Shown here piece by piece: positions 11,563 through 21,620 of a stretch of DNA of 31,582 nucleotides (position 1 is the stretch's first letter; each line of letters starts with the position of its first letter). The notes under the pieces are model-generated. The model searched no databases. It saw only the letters and a program-made list of their open reading frames with translations, and was not told the DNA's origin. The stretch is from Reticulitermes lucifugus (taxonomy: Eukaryota > Arthropoda > Insecta > Blattodea > Rhinotermitidae), in NCBI GenBank assembly GCA_026260175.1, contig JAKCWW010006707.1:1-31582 (forward strand). The letters run 5' to 3'. The position numbers and the translations under genes were made by a program.

Positions 11563-12644
11563 GTGGCGAAACTTCGGGTTCCATAAAATGAGCGTGAATT
11601 CTAGCAGCTGAGGATATATTAGCTTTTCAAGAAGGATTCTGTTCTACGGAGTTAATTAGTTAGTTAGTACTGAAAATTTGCTTTATGTAGAGAGCGGGGA
11701 AGTGACCTGCTGGACTACCAGCGTCTTGGTCCTTGGTATCAATTGGTAGCAAAAGTGTAGACCTCTCACAAGCTGTTCTGTCATATCTGCCAGTGTTCTG
11801 ATCATGCTGCAGACAGCGCTCAGAATCCAATAAACTGTTAGTTTGTAATGTCGAGTGACGACGGTTGTGTGTGACGGCGAGAGAGGTGAGGGCGGAGAGA
11901 CGGGGGCGTTGAGACAGGAAACGAATTGGTTCTTATCCCATCAAAAGAAAATGTTATCCTGCTGGTTTCTGTCCAGGTGCCGCCACTTCCTGTTATATTT
12001 CTTTCCAATCACATTCAAGCAATTTGCCCCTTTTACCATTTTTCTCTTACTCTTATGTTAGTACACTGCTTAGACGTATTTTTAAAGTATGTGCGATTCA
12101 ATTGTAGTGCGGACGTAATAAACCAAACTAGAACACCCAAAAATTGCATTCTACCGCAGTCCAAAATGACCCGTTACACGAGTCAGGTACCGCATTTCTG
12201 CCAGTGTGGACGTGTTATCGACAGCATTAATTGCAAGAGTCATAAGGCTGTAACAATGACAATATAAGGGATGACTCTGCATTTATTCCTTAAAGAAAGA
12301 AAGGCAGAACTCGGAGTTTTCTCAAATTTGCACCCGAATTTGTTGCAATCGAGGATACGTTTGCAAATTTTTTATTACGGATTCCGTAATTAAATAGTGT
12401 TATATTAAAATCACACCTCCTTATTGATATCTTCCCACACGATTTGAAATATGTCCCTGTTGCTATGCTGTTTATCGTTTACATCATGCAGGACTCATCC
12501 TGCAATTTCGGAGCCAAGCCCGGGCATATTGCACGTACTGACTCATGCTGCAGACAAAGCAAGAGAAGACTTGTGTTTGCACGTGACATTCATTTCGATC
12601 TTCGGTATTTAACACTTTATCAGATTTCATAGAACTCAGACTGG

Positions 12645-12664
12645 TCTGCTCTGCTCTGCTCTGC
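12645..12664 (+). repeat. (TCTGC)4 pentamer repeat
   Basis: Four exact tandem TCTGC units. Confidence 0.9.
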
Positions 12665-12869
12665 TTCGGTGTTTCCACAGCCTTAGTCACAGTCAAGAGA
12701 CGGGTTCCTAATCTATGGCTAGCAAAACAACGGGAACATGCAATATTTGATATTTTCATAACGGTAACTACGTAAATTCTTGTTTTCTGATATAATGTAT
12801 CGTCCAGTAGATAGGTACCAACATTTTTAGAACCCTGTTGTTTCGGTCACCAAGCTAGAAAAATGTTTC

Positions 12870-12960
12870 TTCTACCCCGAAGATCTAGGAAATAGTTCCT
12901 CCGAAATGTTGGTGTTTATCTGCCGGGCCATATGGCGTCACATCGCAGAAGATAGCAACC
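12870..12960 (+). repeat. TCCTCCGAAA-family repeat, copy 1 (hammerhead-like)
   Basis: CCCCGAAGATCT is followed by AGGAA-ATAG-TTCCT, a clean 5-bp hairpin, then CCGAAATGTTGGTG. The layout (C-C-G-A-A-G-A, stem, C-GAAA) equals a hammerhead core with the second base changed. The stretch after it (GTTTATCTGCCGGGCC... GCGTCACATCGCAGAAGATAGC) is partly shared with the copy near 16.68 kb. It is probably the end of a dispersed non-coding element of unknown class. Confidence 0.45.
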
Positions 12961-13595
12961 TGGTAAGTAATGGCTCTATACACAGGGGTTTCCTTTATGA
13001 ACTTCACCGTTTTTCGACGTGCCTAACGTCTAACTCTGTATAAGGGTAAATTAGATGGTGTACATGTACTTTTCTCCACCTTAATAACTTTCTAACTAAT
13101 GAAGGAATTTTATGACACTTGATACAATTTGCCTGTCAATGCCAGGCGCGGCTTAAAGTTTCTGCCACCACCGGAGAAATTTACGCTTGTCACTCCCTCC
13201 CCTCCGCCACGATCAACTTCATCTCCTATGACCTCACATTTACGTTATCGCATAATAGTAATAATAGACTTTCTTGTCAGTTTCATGAAGTGCAATTTTC
13301 AAAGAGGTTTAATCCTACTTCCTGAAATTTTCCTCCGCTTCGCCCTAGGCGGCCGCCTAGTTCGCCTAGTGGGTCCACCTGGCCCTGGTGGCTACACATA
13401 ACGCGACAACTGTACCTTTAATTCGATAACCACACATCTAAGCAGGGTGAGCTGTTGTATGGGATTCTGAAGTGGGACAGGCAATGGTGCAACTTCAGTC
13501 GGATAAAGTAAAGGCAAAATTCTCTCTATGTTTAAATGAGCATTGCGTCATGATGACACACGGTGGAAAGGTGACATAGCTCCCACTAAAAGCAC
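12961..13595. other. Non-coding stretch with a 16-bp palindrome
   Basis: No gene is supported. Two overlapping forward frames (13119-13325 and 13129-13401) cover the same segment. The longer one ends with a glycine/proline-rich tail (LGGRLVRLVGPPGPGGYT) encoded by the GC-rich patch at 13341-13395, which contains the perfect palindrome CTAGGCGGCCGCCTAG (13345-13360). I do not recognise a protein family. Confidence 0.5.
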
Positions 13596-13848
13596 GTATG
13601 ATGATTGTTTTCTGTTTCTTTTCCTATGGCTCGACAGCCCCTTGGGGGCCTAGGCCTCGTCATTTTACGACGCTTCANNNNNNNNNNNNNNNNNNNNNNN
13701 NNNNNNNNNNNNNNNNNNNNNNNNNNNNNNNNNNNNNNNNNNNNNNNNNNNNNNNNNNNNNNNNNNNNNNNACGATCCTAGTAAGCGAGCGGCCGCAGAC
13801 CCACGCCTTAGACCGCACGGCCACTGGGATCGACATGTATGATGATTG
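13596..13848 (-). mobile_element. tRNA-Leu-derived SINE, copy A, interrupted by assembly gap
   Basis: A perfect 12-bp direct repeat GTATGATGATTG flanks the insertion at 13596-13607 and 13837-13848, showing a retroposition target duplication. On the minus strand the head starts at about 13836 with GTCGATCCCAGTGGCCGTGC. The A box is the complement of 13813-13823. The 3' part, seen at 13625-13677, matches the end of copy C (26533-26586), including the CAGCCCC..GGGCC block. The B box and central region fall in the run of N. The intact target duplication makes this one of the youngest insertions in the window. Confidence 0.85.
13678..13771. other. Assembly gap (94 N)
   Basis: Ninety-four consecutive N lie wholly within SINE copy A. 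By alignment to copy C the missing part corresponds to 26587-26725, about 139 bases, so the gap is probably about 45 bases too short if copy A is full length. Confidence 0.98.
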
Positions 13849-15129
13849 GCCTTAATAAAAAAATTTAGCATTAGTAAACATCAAATAAGAAGGTTAAGTA
13901 ACAATATGCTGCTCGAGGGAAATGTACGATTATAATCAGTTTTAATTTTGTTAACAATCATAGATGCTGCATTAGTTAGGTCTATATTAATGAGAACTTT
14001 ATGGGAATATTTTACACGTCCGTAAACGTACTTAATGTCCAGCAATTTTCTGTTCTAAAATCACGAAAAGGCCTCATGAGTAATTTTTTAAGCGTTCAGA
14101 TTATTCACCAAATTAAAAGAAACTCTAAAATTTGTACATGATTGTGCAAAAAAAATTTCTTTGCTTTGGAATACCATTGCGATTTGTACACACCCTGTAA
14201 CCTCGTGGTCACGGCACAATGCAGTACTATAGGCTAGTGTGGTAATGGAGACTGGAGACCTACTGGAGCACAGAGTGGCCTGGCTCTTCGTAATGGGCCC
14301 TCCTGTGGCAAGCCCTTTACTTAGGGCTGCACTCTGTGACCCCAAAGCGATATCTCGTGTAGCCACTACACTACGTTCACAATAAACTGATATGCTTTAG
14401 GTTAGTGCTCTCGCAGCCCCAGCAGGGTGCACAGAAACTTCCGTTCCTGTTTCAGATGCTCAGTTACTGATTCTACGGAATTTGGTACATCACAGGCAAT
14501 ATGAGACGCTGAATGACATGACGATTACACTCAGTGTCAGATAAGTGTGACAGGATGATGACTGAGATATGTCGACAGAGCAGAGCAGTAAGGTGTTGGC
14601 ATAGCGCCTGAGTGATCGGAAGGGCTCGCTGTTAGGTTGCAAGGCTTGAGGAAAGAGAGGCTGGGAGTTGAAAGGAGACAAAGAAATGGGAACTGAATGT
14701 AAGGGAAAGGGGATGTATGGATAGAAAGGAGGCAAGAAGGTAGGAAAATAACAACGGAGAAAAGATGGTAGGAGAAAAAGAGAAAAGGAAACAGGTCTTG
14801 TCTGCCCGTTTATAATTTAGGCCCACATCTCCGACAGCATATACAATATTTCGGTAAAACTTGATATGGGAGTTCGAGTGTAAGCTACTCAGATTTGATG
14901 CAAGAATTAAACGTCGTTCTCATCACTCCAATACAAATCGTACTGCGTCAGGACACAAACCCAATTTCCACGATTTTCCAGAAGAAAAGAAAGCTTAAGC
15001 GTAAAAAGTTGGCGCGTGGCGTAAACTAAACTTCTCGTTATTCTACAGGCGTTAATTTCAAATTTTTTCGATGCCGTCAGAAGTATTTTTAGAGAAACGC
15101 GCAAATATAGTTTATAAATATACATAGTA
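13849..15129. other. Non-coding stretch containing a purine tract
   Basis: No gene recognised. About 14160-14370 is less AT-rich and opens a 92-codon reverse frame and a shorter forward one, both without known motifs. Confidence 0.55.
14640..14794 (+). repeat. Degenerate polypurine (GA-rich) tract
   Basis: About 155 bases are mostly A and G on the plus strand, made of variants of GGAAAG, GGAGAC and GAAAAG with scattered pyrimidines. On the minus strand it keeps two overlapping S/F/P/L-rich frames open (14490-14735 and 14632-14826). These are composition artefacts. It may be an eroded GA microsatellite. Confidence 0.75.
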
Positions 15130-15272
15130 TTATTCCGACAAATGTACACTTTATTATGTCCTATTTAATACACGCTTATGTCAATAAATAGTCGACATGT
15201 TTCGAACTGTATCAGTTCATCATCAATATAATAAATATAATCACATAATAAAGTGTACATTTGTCGGAATAA
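15130..15272. mobile_element. Perfect 30-bp inverted repeat around a hammerhead-like motif
   Basis: The 30 bases at 15130-15159 (starting TTATTCCGACAAATG) are the exact reverse complement of 15243-15272 (ending CATTTGTCGGAATAA). The 83-base spacer holds a hammerhead-like motif on the minus strand. Perfect arms of this length in otherwise decayed DNA suggest a recent insertion or recent gene conversion. Similar words (ATAGTTTATAAATAT) occur just outside both ends (about 15107 and 15311), as a possible older duplication. No protein is encoded. The class is unknown. Confidence 0.7.
15190..15228 (-). ncRNA. Hammerhead-ribozyme-like motif, copy 3
   Basis: Read on the minus strand: TTGATGA, one T, then GAACTG-ATA-CAGTTC (a perfect 6-bp stem II, complement of 15204-15218), then GAAACATGTCGAC. 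The box after stem II is intact, and GTC would be a canonical cleavage triplet. The first box has T where the hammerhead needs C3, and a T is inserted before stem II. Stem I is weak. It looks like a recognisable but probably inactive copy. Confidence 0.45.
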
Positions 15273-16650
15273 GACTATATACATTAAAAATGTACGGTGA
15301 AAATAACATATAGTTTATAAATATGCGTTGCTTTGTCCATAGTGGACGTAACCCCGCACTAACAAATATGTACCTAAAATAAATAAGCCTCAATTCTACA
15401 GACGTCTGCGGCATCGCAAAGAAGAGACTCAGAAAATGTATGCGCTCCACTGGATGTTCTCCCTCTTGCTCAGCTACTAAGACAGGCGACAATAGTGTAC
15501 ATATAATACACACTGTAGTAGGACCAGTTCACGCGTCCTGGTTACACTATATTCCTGTGTTCGTCTTTCTTACGTATAAAATTCATTCGCCAGCATAGCT
15601 GTCTCCACTTCTCCGTCTCTGTACTGGTTACAAGATCACGTAGCTGATCATTACCCACAGCACAAAAAGCTGTCACTGTCGACAGGGTTCTTTATCGTGG
15701 TAAAATTTTACTTCCTAAATATTTCACTATGCGGCCCCACAGTGACAAATAACATAAAACATATGTTATTTTATATCCATTTACACTCTCGGTATTCTTT
15801 GTATGAGAATTCACTATACGCCTATCACAAAAACATATTAGTAACTTCGTTACAGATCGTTTTAATAAAACCCGTTCAGGAACCTTCGATATAGTAGGGT
15901 TCATACCATTTCTACGAATCATAAGGCAATGTATCTGTGGACCGCATTACATCATAGGAAGCATATTTTCAAAATTCCTCCACCGTAATTTTATTTTAAT
16001 CCTACAGTTTTTAATGTAAATTTTAACTACAAATTGTGTCTGACGGCTGCATGTGAATGACGAAGTTGCTAAAGATGAAACCCTAAGGCACGTAACTTTA
16101 TATTTTAGGATCTTTTAAACGTCACTGAACAAAAAGAAACTTGCAGTCAGTGTTTTCCTACTGAGAGTAACTTTTCAAACCTGGAGTAATGAAATACATC
16201 CGTGTGATAGCGGCAACAAAAGGACAGAAGTTGCCTCGTTTTGTGGAACCAGAACTGATGTGCGTTTTGCGTGTAATTCGGGGTACAGATGGGCAGCCAC
16301 AACGGAGGAATGTTGATTATACAGGTTCTGATCCAAGTTACCAACTAAATTAAACGTATTAAAAGATTTTGTAGAAGTTTCTTACGTACATATTTGCCAT
16401 CAGAGTTGTGCCTCGTCTTATGCTTGAAAAATGTATGCTTTTATGGCTAAATAAGTGTTGTCACAAAATAATAATTGTTATTATTCCAATTACGTGATAT
16501 ATATTCACAAATGCTAGCATTATGCATTACTTAAAGAAACATTAAAAAGAAAGAAATTTACGACTGCAGTATTCTGTGCTATAACATCACACAATCTGGC
16601 AGATGGTTCCTAACTTTTCGGAAGATATGTTGGTTCTGTCTTCAGGTCTG
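15273..16650. other. Non-coding stretch
   Basis: No gene or structured repeat recognised. Open frames of 60-90 codons (15241-15513, 15692-15922 and 16147-16344 on the reverse strand) match nothing known to me. Confidence 0.6.
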
Positions 16651-16735
16651 CAACCTTGAATAAAAAGGCACCACGTTCCTCCGAAACGTTAGTAAACATC
16701 TACTCAAAGACAAGAGTCACAACTCAGAAGTTCGC
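16651..16735 (+). repeat. TCCTCCGAAA-family repeat, copy 2
   Basis: GTTCCTCCGAAACGTTAGT is followed by ACATCT and, about 25 bases on, AGTCACAACTCAGAAGTTCGC. This follows the order seen at 12.9 kb (TTCCTCCGAAATGTTGGT, TATCT, CGTCACATCGCAGAAGATAGC). The part before TCCTCC is too eroded to show a stem. Confidence 0.45.
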
Positions 16736-18036
16736 AGCCTTAATATACCCGCTGTGAAAACCGCCTCCCGCACAAAGAAATATGAGTGCAAATCAGCCTA
16801 ACCCCATCACGTAACCCTAATATAAATAAATAAAAATAACTTGAAAGTAAATGAGCAATCGAAGGGATGAACATAATTAGGTAATTAGTTTAAAGTAATA
16901 TGAAAAAAAATTACTTTAAGGATGAAGCCAGACCAACTATTTGTACCGTATCTAGCATAAACACTTTGGTTTTAACTGTTAAGAGAGAGTTGTCAATAGA
17001 ACGTGTGTGTAGAAGTCACTGGCAAGGAGTAGCACAGACTGACATAAATTGATGATCACTTCTGTGCCACATACAGTAATGGTAACAGGTAAGGCAATGG
17101 ACTATTTGTGCTAAGCAAAAGGAGAACGAAAATTTATTTTCAGGAGAAATACAGTTCCACAAATTCACTAGAAGTTTCCAAAGTAAAGTAAACTTAACCT
17201 TGTTATAAACTTGGAAAGCAAATACGAACCCCGGTGAAAAAGCACCATTAAGCAGTATAGGAATGGGCTAATAAAGATAAGATAACTGTATAAAATGCAG
17301 AATAGTAAAAACTAAGAGCCCTGTACTGCAATAAAAAAATGTCTGCACCGTTTACATTAAAGTTCTGTATGTCGTTAGTATAAAGGAAATGATACTGATA
17401 TAGGGGGTATAATCCAAAAATATATGACAATATTAAATGATAAAATTAGCTCAATGTAATGGCCAATTATATGCACGAAGAAAGAGAAGATAGAAGAATG
17501 AGTATTAAAAGTTTAATTAGCAACCAGTCTGATAATGAAGGGTTGCTCTAAGAAATGGCCGCCCTTATCTTTGGGAAGGAACAACCCAGATGCGACGATT
17601 TTCCCTGCTAATTGTAGTTCGCTTAAAAACCAGTTAGTTATTTCGGTCTAATTGGAATTAACTTCAATATGTTATAGGGATGTTACGCTTTTAAAAATGG
17701 GGTAAAATATGGCCTGTGGATTATTTGCGCACCAAAAGTGACAGTCATCGGTGGTAACCCCTTGTGATCCCACCAGGCTCGTGATGACAGGTCACAGAGG
17801 GGGTTCGATATTTCTAATTAGTCTAAACGCTACCTGTTCTGACAGGCGCTATAACTTCAAAATCTTTTTAAAGGTTTCAGTTAAAAATGCCAATGTTCAT
17901 TTCAGACTTTATATGACATATGAGTAAAGAAAAAGAGTTTAGAATTTGGAAGGCCCTGGAAAATTTTATTCTCTCAAGATGAGAAGTTTTGGCCAGAAAA
18001 CTGATAGTTTTTGGACATTCTAGATAGTTTTCGAAG
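16736..18036. other. Non-coding stretch
   Basis: No gene recognised. AT-rich with many stops. A less AT-rich patch at about 17720-17850 has no identifiable ends or domain. Confidence 0.6.
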
Positions 18037-18292
18037 CCGATTCCAGTGGCCGCGCGGTCTAAGGCACGGGTCTGCGGCCGCTGGCTTGCTGAGATTGTGG
18101 GTTTGAGTCCCACCTAGGGGATGGATGTCTGTCTCTTGTGAGTGTTGTGTGTTGTCAGGTAGACATCACTGCGCCGAGCTGATCACTCGTCCAGAGGAAC
18201 CTTACCGAGTGCGGTGCGTCTGAGTGTGATCGTGAAGCCTCGGTAATGTGGAGACGCTGGCCGACTAGGGACTGTTGCGCCATGGGGGAAAA
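18037..18292 (+). mobile_element. tRNA-Leu-derived SINE, copy B
   Basis: The head carries an A box TGGCCGCGCGG (18047-18057) continuing GTCTAAGGC and a B box GGTTTGAGTCC (18100-18110) with flanking GTGG/CCAC pairing. The 53-base A-to-B spacing and the GGTCTAAGGC word fit a class II tRNA, best tRNA-Leu. The body reads ATGGATGTCTGTCTCTTGTG, then CTGATCACTCGTCCAGAGGA, and ends ACTGTTGCGCCATGGGGGAAAAA. The flanks GATAGTTTTCGAAG and GATAGCGAAAG could be a decayed target duplication. RNA polymerase III would start at the head in a live copy. Confidence 0.85.
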
Positions 18293-19420
18293 AGATAGCG
18301 AAAGTTTAAATCGATGTGATTCAAAAAGAAATATGATTCCTACTTTGCATGAGTCACCAGATATATTTAAGATTTTTAAAATATTTTATTAATTTTACTA
18401 ATATGATTATTATTATAATTAATGCTAGTTAACAAAAGTTGTGTTGACGGTAAACACGTAGTTCCAAAAGTTTTAAGATATTTCAAACGGGACTCTTCCA
18501 TTAAACACGGGAGTCTTCGGCTTACACAGACCACACTTTTCGGCTTGTTGCACGCTATAATTATATCTCACTACAGGGATATTTAATTATACGTGCAGTT
18601 AGGCATGACAATGGTCTGAATAAATAGGCCGAAATATGATTATCTAACTTGTGTAGTGCCTTAGAGCATTAACGTTGGATCTAATCTAACAGTCATTTGA
18701 AATATTAATTTGCACAACGGTATATAACTCACTGAAATGGGTAAGGCTTTTTTATTATCCAAATTAGATACCGTGAAGATATACGTGGGTTTTAATATAA
18801 TCCTCTTCAATCTATAACGTAATACTTTTAGAATACGCTGACATTGGTGGTAAAAAGTTATCAAACCTGCTTGATATCATTAGTTTCGAGTTAGAATCTA
18901 GAGGTACCGCAATTAGAATGGGCTCTCTCGAATTTTCTTCCCCGGAAATTGGGACAAACACTGAGCTCGATATTTCTAACAGACAAAGACTGACATCTAG
19001 GTCATTAACAACATTTACGACAACTGCTGACATCAGTGTAGGTACTGTCTTCATAAACACAATAATTTTCAGACTTGAGGAAAAGCAACAAATATGAAAG
19101 TTTGAAGTGCACAAAAGGCTAAAGCTGATAGGTAACACCAATGAAGTCAGTGCTGGATCCGTACTGAAAACCTATGAGTGAAAGTACAAAGTGAATGGGG
19201 ATATTTTGTCTTCAAAGTTATTCTTTGGACACTGGAGCAAATATCAAAATACGAAACTTCCCTCGTTTGAACCTCTTGGTCGTCCTTTTGTCTTGTGTAA
19301 CGATAATGCTAACATGCTTAGCATGGCAAACAACAAGGAATAAACATGATATGTGAAACAATTTTTGTAAGCAGGAGTGCAGGACTAGAGAAATATAGGT
19401 AAAAAGGCAGTTTTATAAGA
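18293..19420. other. Non-coding stretch
   Basis: AT-rich. A 109-codon reverse frame (18812-19141) is rich in S, L and V with no known motif. I see no further repeats. Confidence 0.55.
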
Positions 19421-19640
19421 ATCAGTGGGAACTGGCCAAAGGGGTGAAAATATTCAAAGGTGGTAGTAGGAATTTTGAAGATGGTGAGCATTCTGGAAGG
19501 CTACCAAATATAACACTGTTGATATTGGGGAACAGTTCGGTCAACATATCCGAGAAAACCGAACAATCAGCACTGTTGAGACTGCATCTGAAATAAGCGC
19601 ATATCATGGGGGAAAGCTGCATCTAAATCCCAAAGGAGAA
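19421..19640 (+). pseudogene. Mariner-type transposase relic, DNA-binding part
   Basis: Two adjacent frames together resemble the N-terminal paired helix-turn-helix region of mariner transposases. The first frame (codons in phase with 19444) reads VKIFKGGSRNFEDGEHSGRL, like the family's W..RFk.G..s.eD..rsGRP segment joining the two helix-turn-helix units. After a frameshift near 19505-19518 the phase of 19518 reads IRENRTISTVETASEIS, like the family's v.e.R.iTvreia.elgIS second recognition helix. No catalytic D,D(34)D part follows: downstream frames break by about 19640. Terminal repeats and the TA target site could not be found. The match is by eye, and the weakest point is the missing conserved W context upstream. 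If correct, this is an inactive, truncated fossil copy. Confidence 0.45.
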
Positions 19641-20056
19641 TGCTTTTCTCTGTTGAAATTAGAAAACTTGTGCATCTTCGACACAAATGGGTGGAGTTTA
19701 GGCCAATTAAATAAGAAATTAACGTATCTGTAATTACTGCTTATTTACTTATGAATAATGATAATGAAACTGTCTTAGTTTTTTACTTGCTTTGTGCGAG
19801 TGTGTTATTTCAGATTTAAAACCCTTTAAAACCTAGTGGTTACTATGTATACCGTTAGGTTTGACATTAAATATTCTGCATTTTGCACGCTAATTGTACT
19901 TAAGCAGTCAGTATAATTCTTGCAAAAAACAATAATTCTTTCCCTAAACAGCACTCCTCGATTGATTTTTCTAATGTTAGCGCAATATGTTCTCCGTGAG
20001 GTAAAAAAATTTTTGTATGTAATGTAGGTCCATGTTAGTCTTCAAAGAGTTAAACC

Positions 20057-20073
20057 TTTCCTCCTTTTCTCAG
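20057..20073 (+). other. Strong 3' splice-site-like signal
   Basis: TTTCCTCCTTTTCTCAG is a long pyrimidine tract ending CAG, followed by AGCAGAGG. It is the best acceptor-like site I noticed in the window and directly precedes the open stretch below. It is only suggestive by itself. Confidence 0.3.
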
Positions 20074-20120
20074 AGCAGAGGAAGGAAATTCTCCCCGCCG
20101 CCAGTTGATTTGCATGCTAA

Positions 20121-20369
20121 AGGAAAATTCCAGAGCTTACACAGAAGGAGAAGAAGCAACTGCGGCAAAAGGGTGCAATAAGAGTAGCAAAGTTAAGCAA
20201 AGAGCAACTTGAGGAGTTTTATGCGGCCATTAAAGCGCTGTGCGATGTTACGTTCCTATTAGCATTGCGGTCTGTATCAAACTGGTATTTATTTTATGCA
20301 TCAGTGAAACTCAAGCTCTCTGTATTTTTAAAACACTTAATGTCTAATTTACTTTCTGTGTGTATTTAA
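20121..20369 (+). other. Exon-like open stretch, unrecognised
   Basis: The frame in phase with 20133 is open for 82 codons between TAA at 20118 and TAA at 20367. It has no ATG until 20340, as an internal exon might. Its first half is strongly charged and helix-prone: it contains KEKKQLRQKGAIRVAKLSKE and then QLEEFYAAIKALC. That composition is unlike the other chance frames here. A closer acceptor-like CAG ends at 20132. From about 20260 the peptide turns hydrophobic and ordinary, so a real exon would end before that, but no clear donor is visible. In the frames entered directly from the 20073 acceptor, stops come at about 20180-20220. It may be an exon, a decayed retroposed gene or an element fragment. 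I do not recognise the protein. Confidence 0.25.
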
Positions 20370-21620
20370 GTGGCATGAAAAGGTTCAGACGATCAAAGTT
20401 CTGAATTGTATTCAGAGAAAAGGAAAGCTCCGCACATCATGGTACTAAGCAGCGTTATTACGAGCATGGCGTGCATTTATCAGTAGTCTTAGAGGAATGT
20501 GTTGGCTTCTATTGCATGTTCGCAAGCGATTGGACATCTACGACTGGGCGACGAATATGTGTCGCACAGACAAATTTACGACTATGACTAGAACTAAGCG
20601 AAGTGTGTCGTCTAGCCGTAAGTAATGATGCAAGGGTGAAATTCACCCTGTGACATGACTGTGCAAAACAGATGGGAGTCGGAGGTATAGCTCCAACCCA
20701 TTCGCAATCCGGCACTAGAAGGTGATGGGTGGTCAGCACCATGCTCCGGCCGCTTCACTCCCGGGAAATACCCCGTACCCTTCGTACACGAGGCTGGGTT
20801 AGCCTCGGAGTTGTTATGGATGTCATGGAAAATCTCACTCCAGCGGAATCAATCCTCGGACCGTCCAGCTCGCAGCGAGCCGCTATCCCGGCAGCCATTA
20901 ATGATATACCTGGTATAAATCCCTCCCGAAATATGCATTACTAGCTCAGAATGTTCCGTTCCGCCAAGTTACTTCAGACTTATTCTAGCTGAGTAAGGCA
21001 AAATATGCCATAAACTCACCCATATCCCACTTTATCCCACAGGAACTTGTGTAAAATGTAGCATTTTTTTTACCTTTAAAGCATTCTGACAGTGTTACAT
21101 TTTCACAATCGTGACAGAGTTTTGTACATTGTCCATCGTGTCAGGCTAAAAGGACCTTAGCCTCAAAGAAGGGGCAATGTCCAAAATTTCAGTTACGACT
21201 GTGCAGAATTTTTGCTCCTTGCTTCTATGTTTCCTGTTTCCTAGCGAGAAACTAATAATGAACACCCGAAATATTATCAGATTAAATTTATACTCGTAAC
21301 ACAGTGTAGAGTATCACGGTTGTTAACGCGATCTGTACAAGTTGCAGCTTAACTTTTTGCGTGCGATTCAAATCGTCATTACAAATCTTTTAATTCGGCC
21401 TACATGGTTATAAAGTAATTGGTTCATTTATGTATTACTCCTTCTTTACAATTCTGGTTAAAATATGACGAGACTGATGAGATACTGGCAAAGACAGCAA
21501 ATATATCCAGGGGAAATAATGAGCATTTCTTCCAGGAAACTATATCTAATCTGTCACTGCTTTCCCAGAAATGACGACTGTTGTTACATTGTCAAATATA
21601 TCAACATTATAGAACAGTAA
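20370..21620. other. Non-coding stretch with two hairpins
   Basis: No gene recognised. A near-perfect palindrome AGGGTGAAATTCACCCT lies at 20633-20649. A longer stem-loop at about 21126-21180 pairs ACATTGTCC with GGGCAATGT, with AGGCTAA/TTAGCCT as an inner stem. A GC-richer patch (20720-20900) opens a 71-codon forward frame of unknown identity. Confidence 0.5.

Larger units (their letters stand above)
11108..12875. other. Non-coding stretch with two short simple repeats
   Basis: No gene recognised. An AATAAA (11829-11834) followed by GT-rich sequence looks like a polyadenylation signal, but no transcript can be tied to it. A CpG- and G-rich patch follows (about 11850-11925). Overlapping forward frames at 11855-12061 and 11926-12267 carry hydrophobic stretches but no known domain. 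Confidence 0.55.

Noticed and set aside
13598..13871. ORFs crossing the N gap on both strands
   Set aside because: They only exist because N codons are read through; the sequence is a SINE.
14490..14826. Reverse-strand S/F/P/L-rich ORFs as secreted or membrane proteins
   Set aside because: Both arise from the polypurine tract on the opposite strand.
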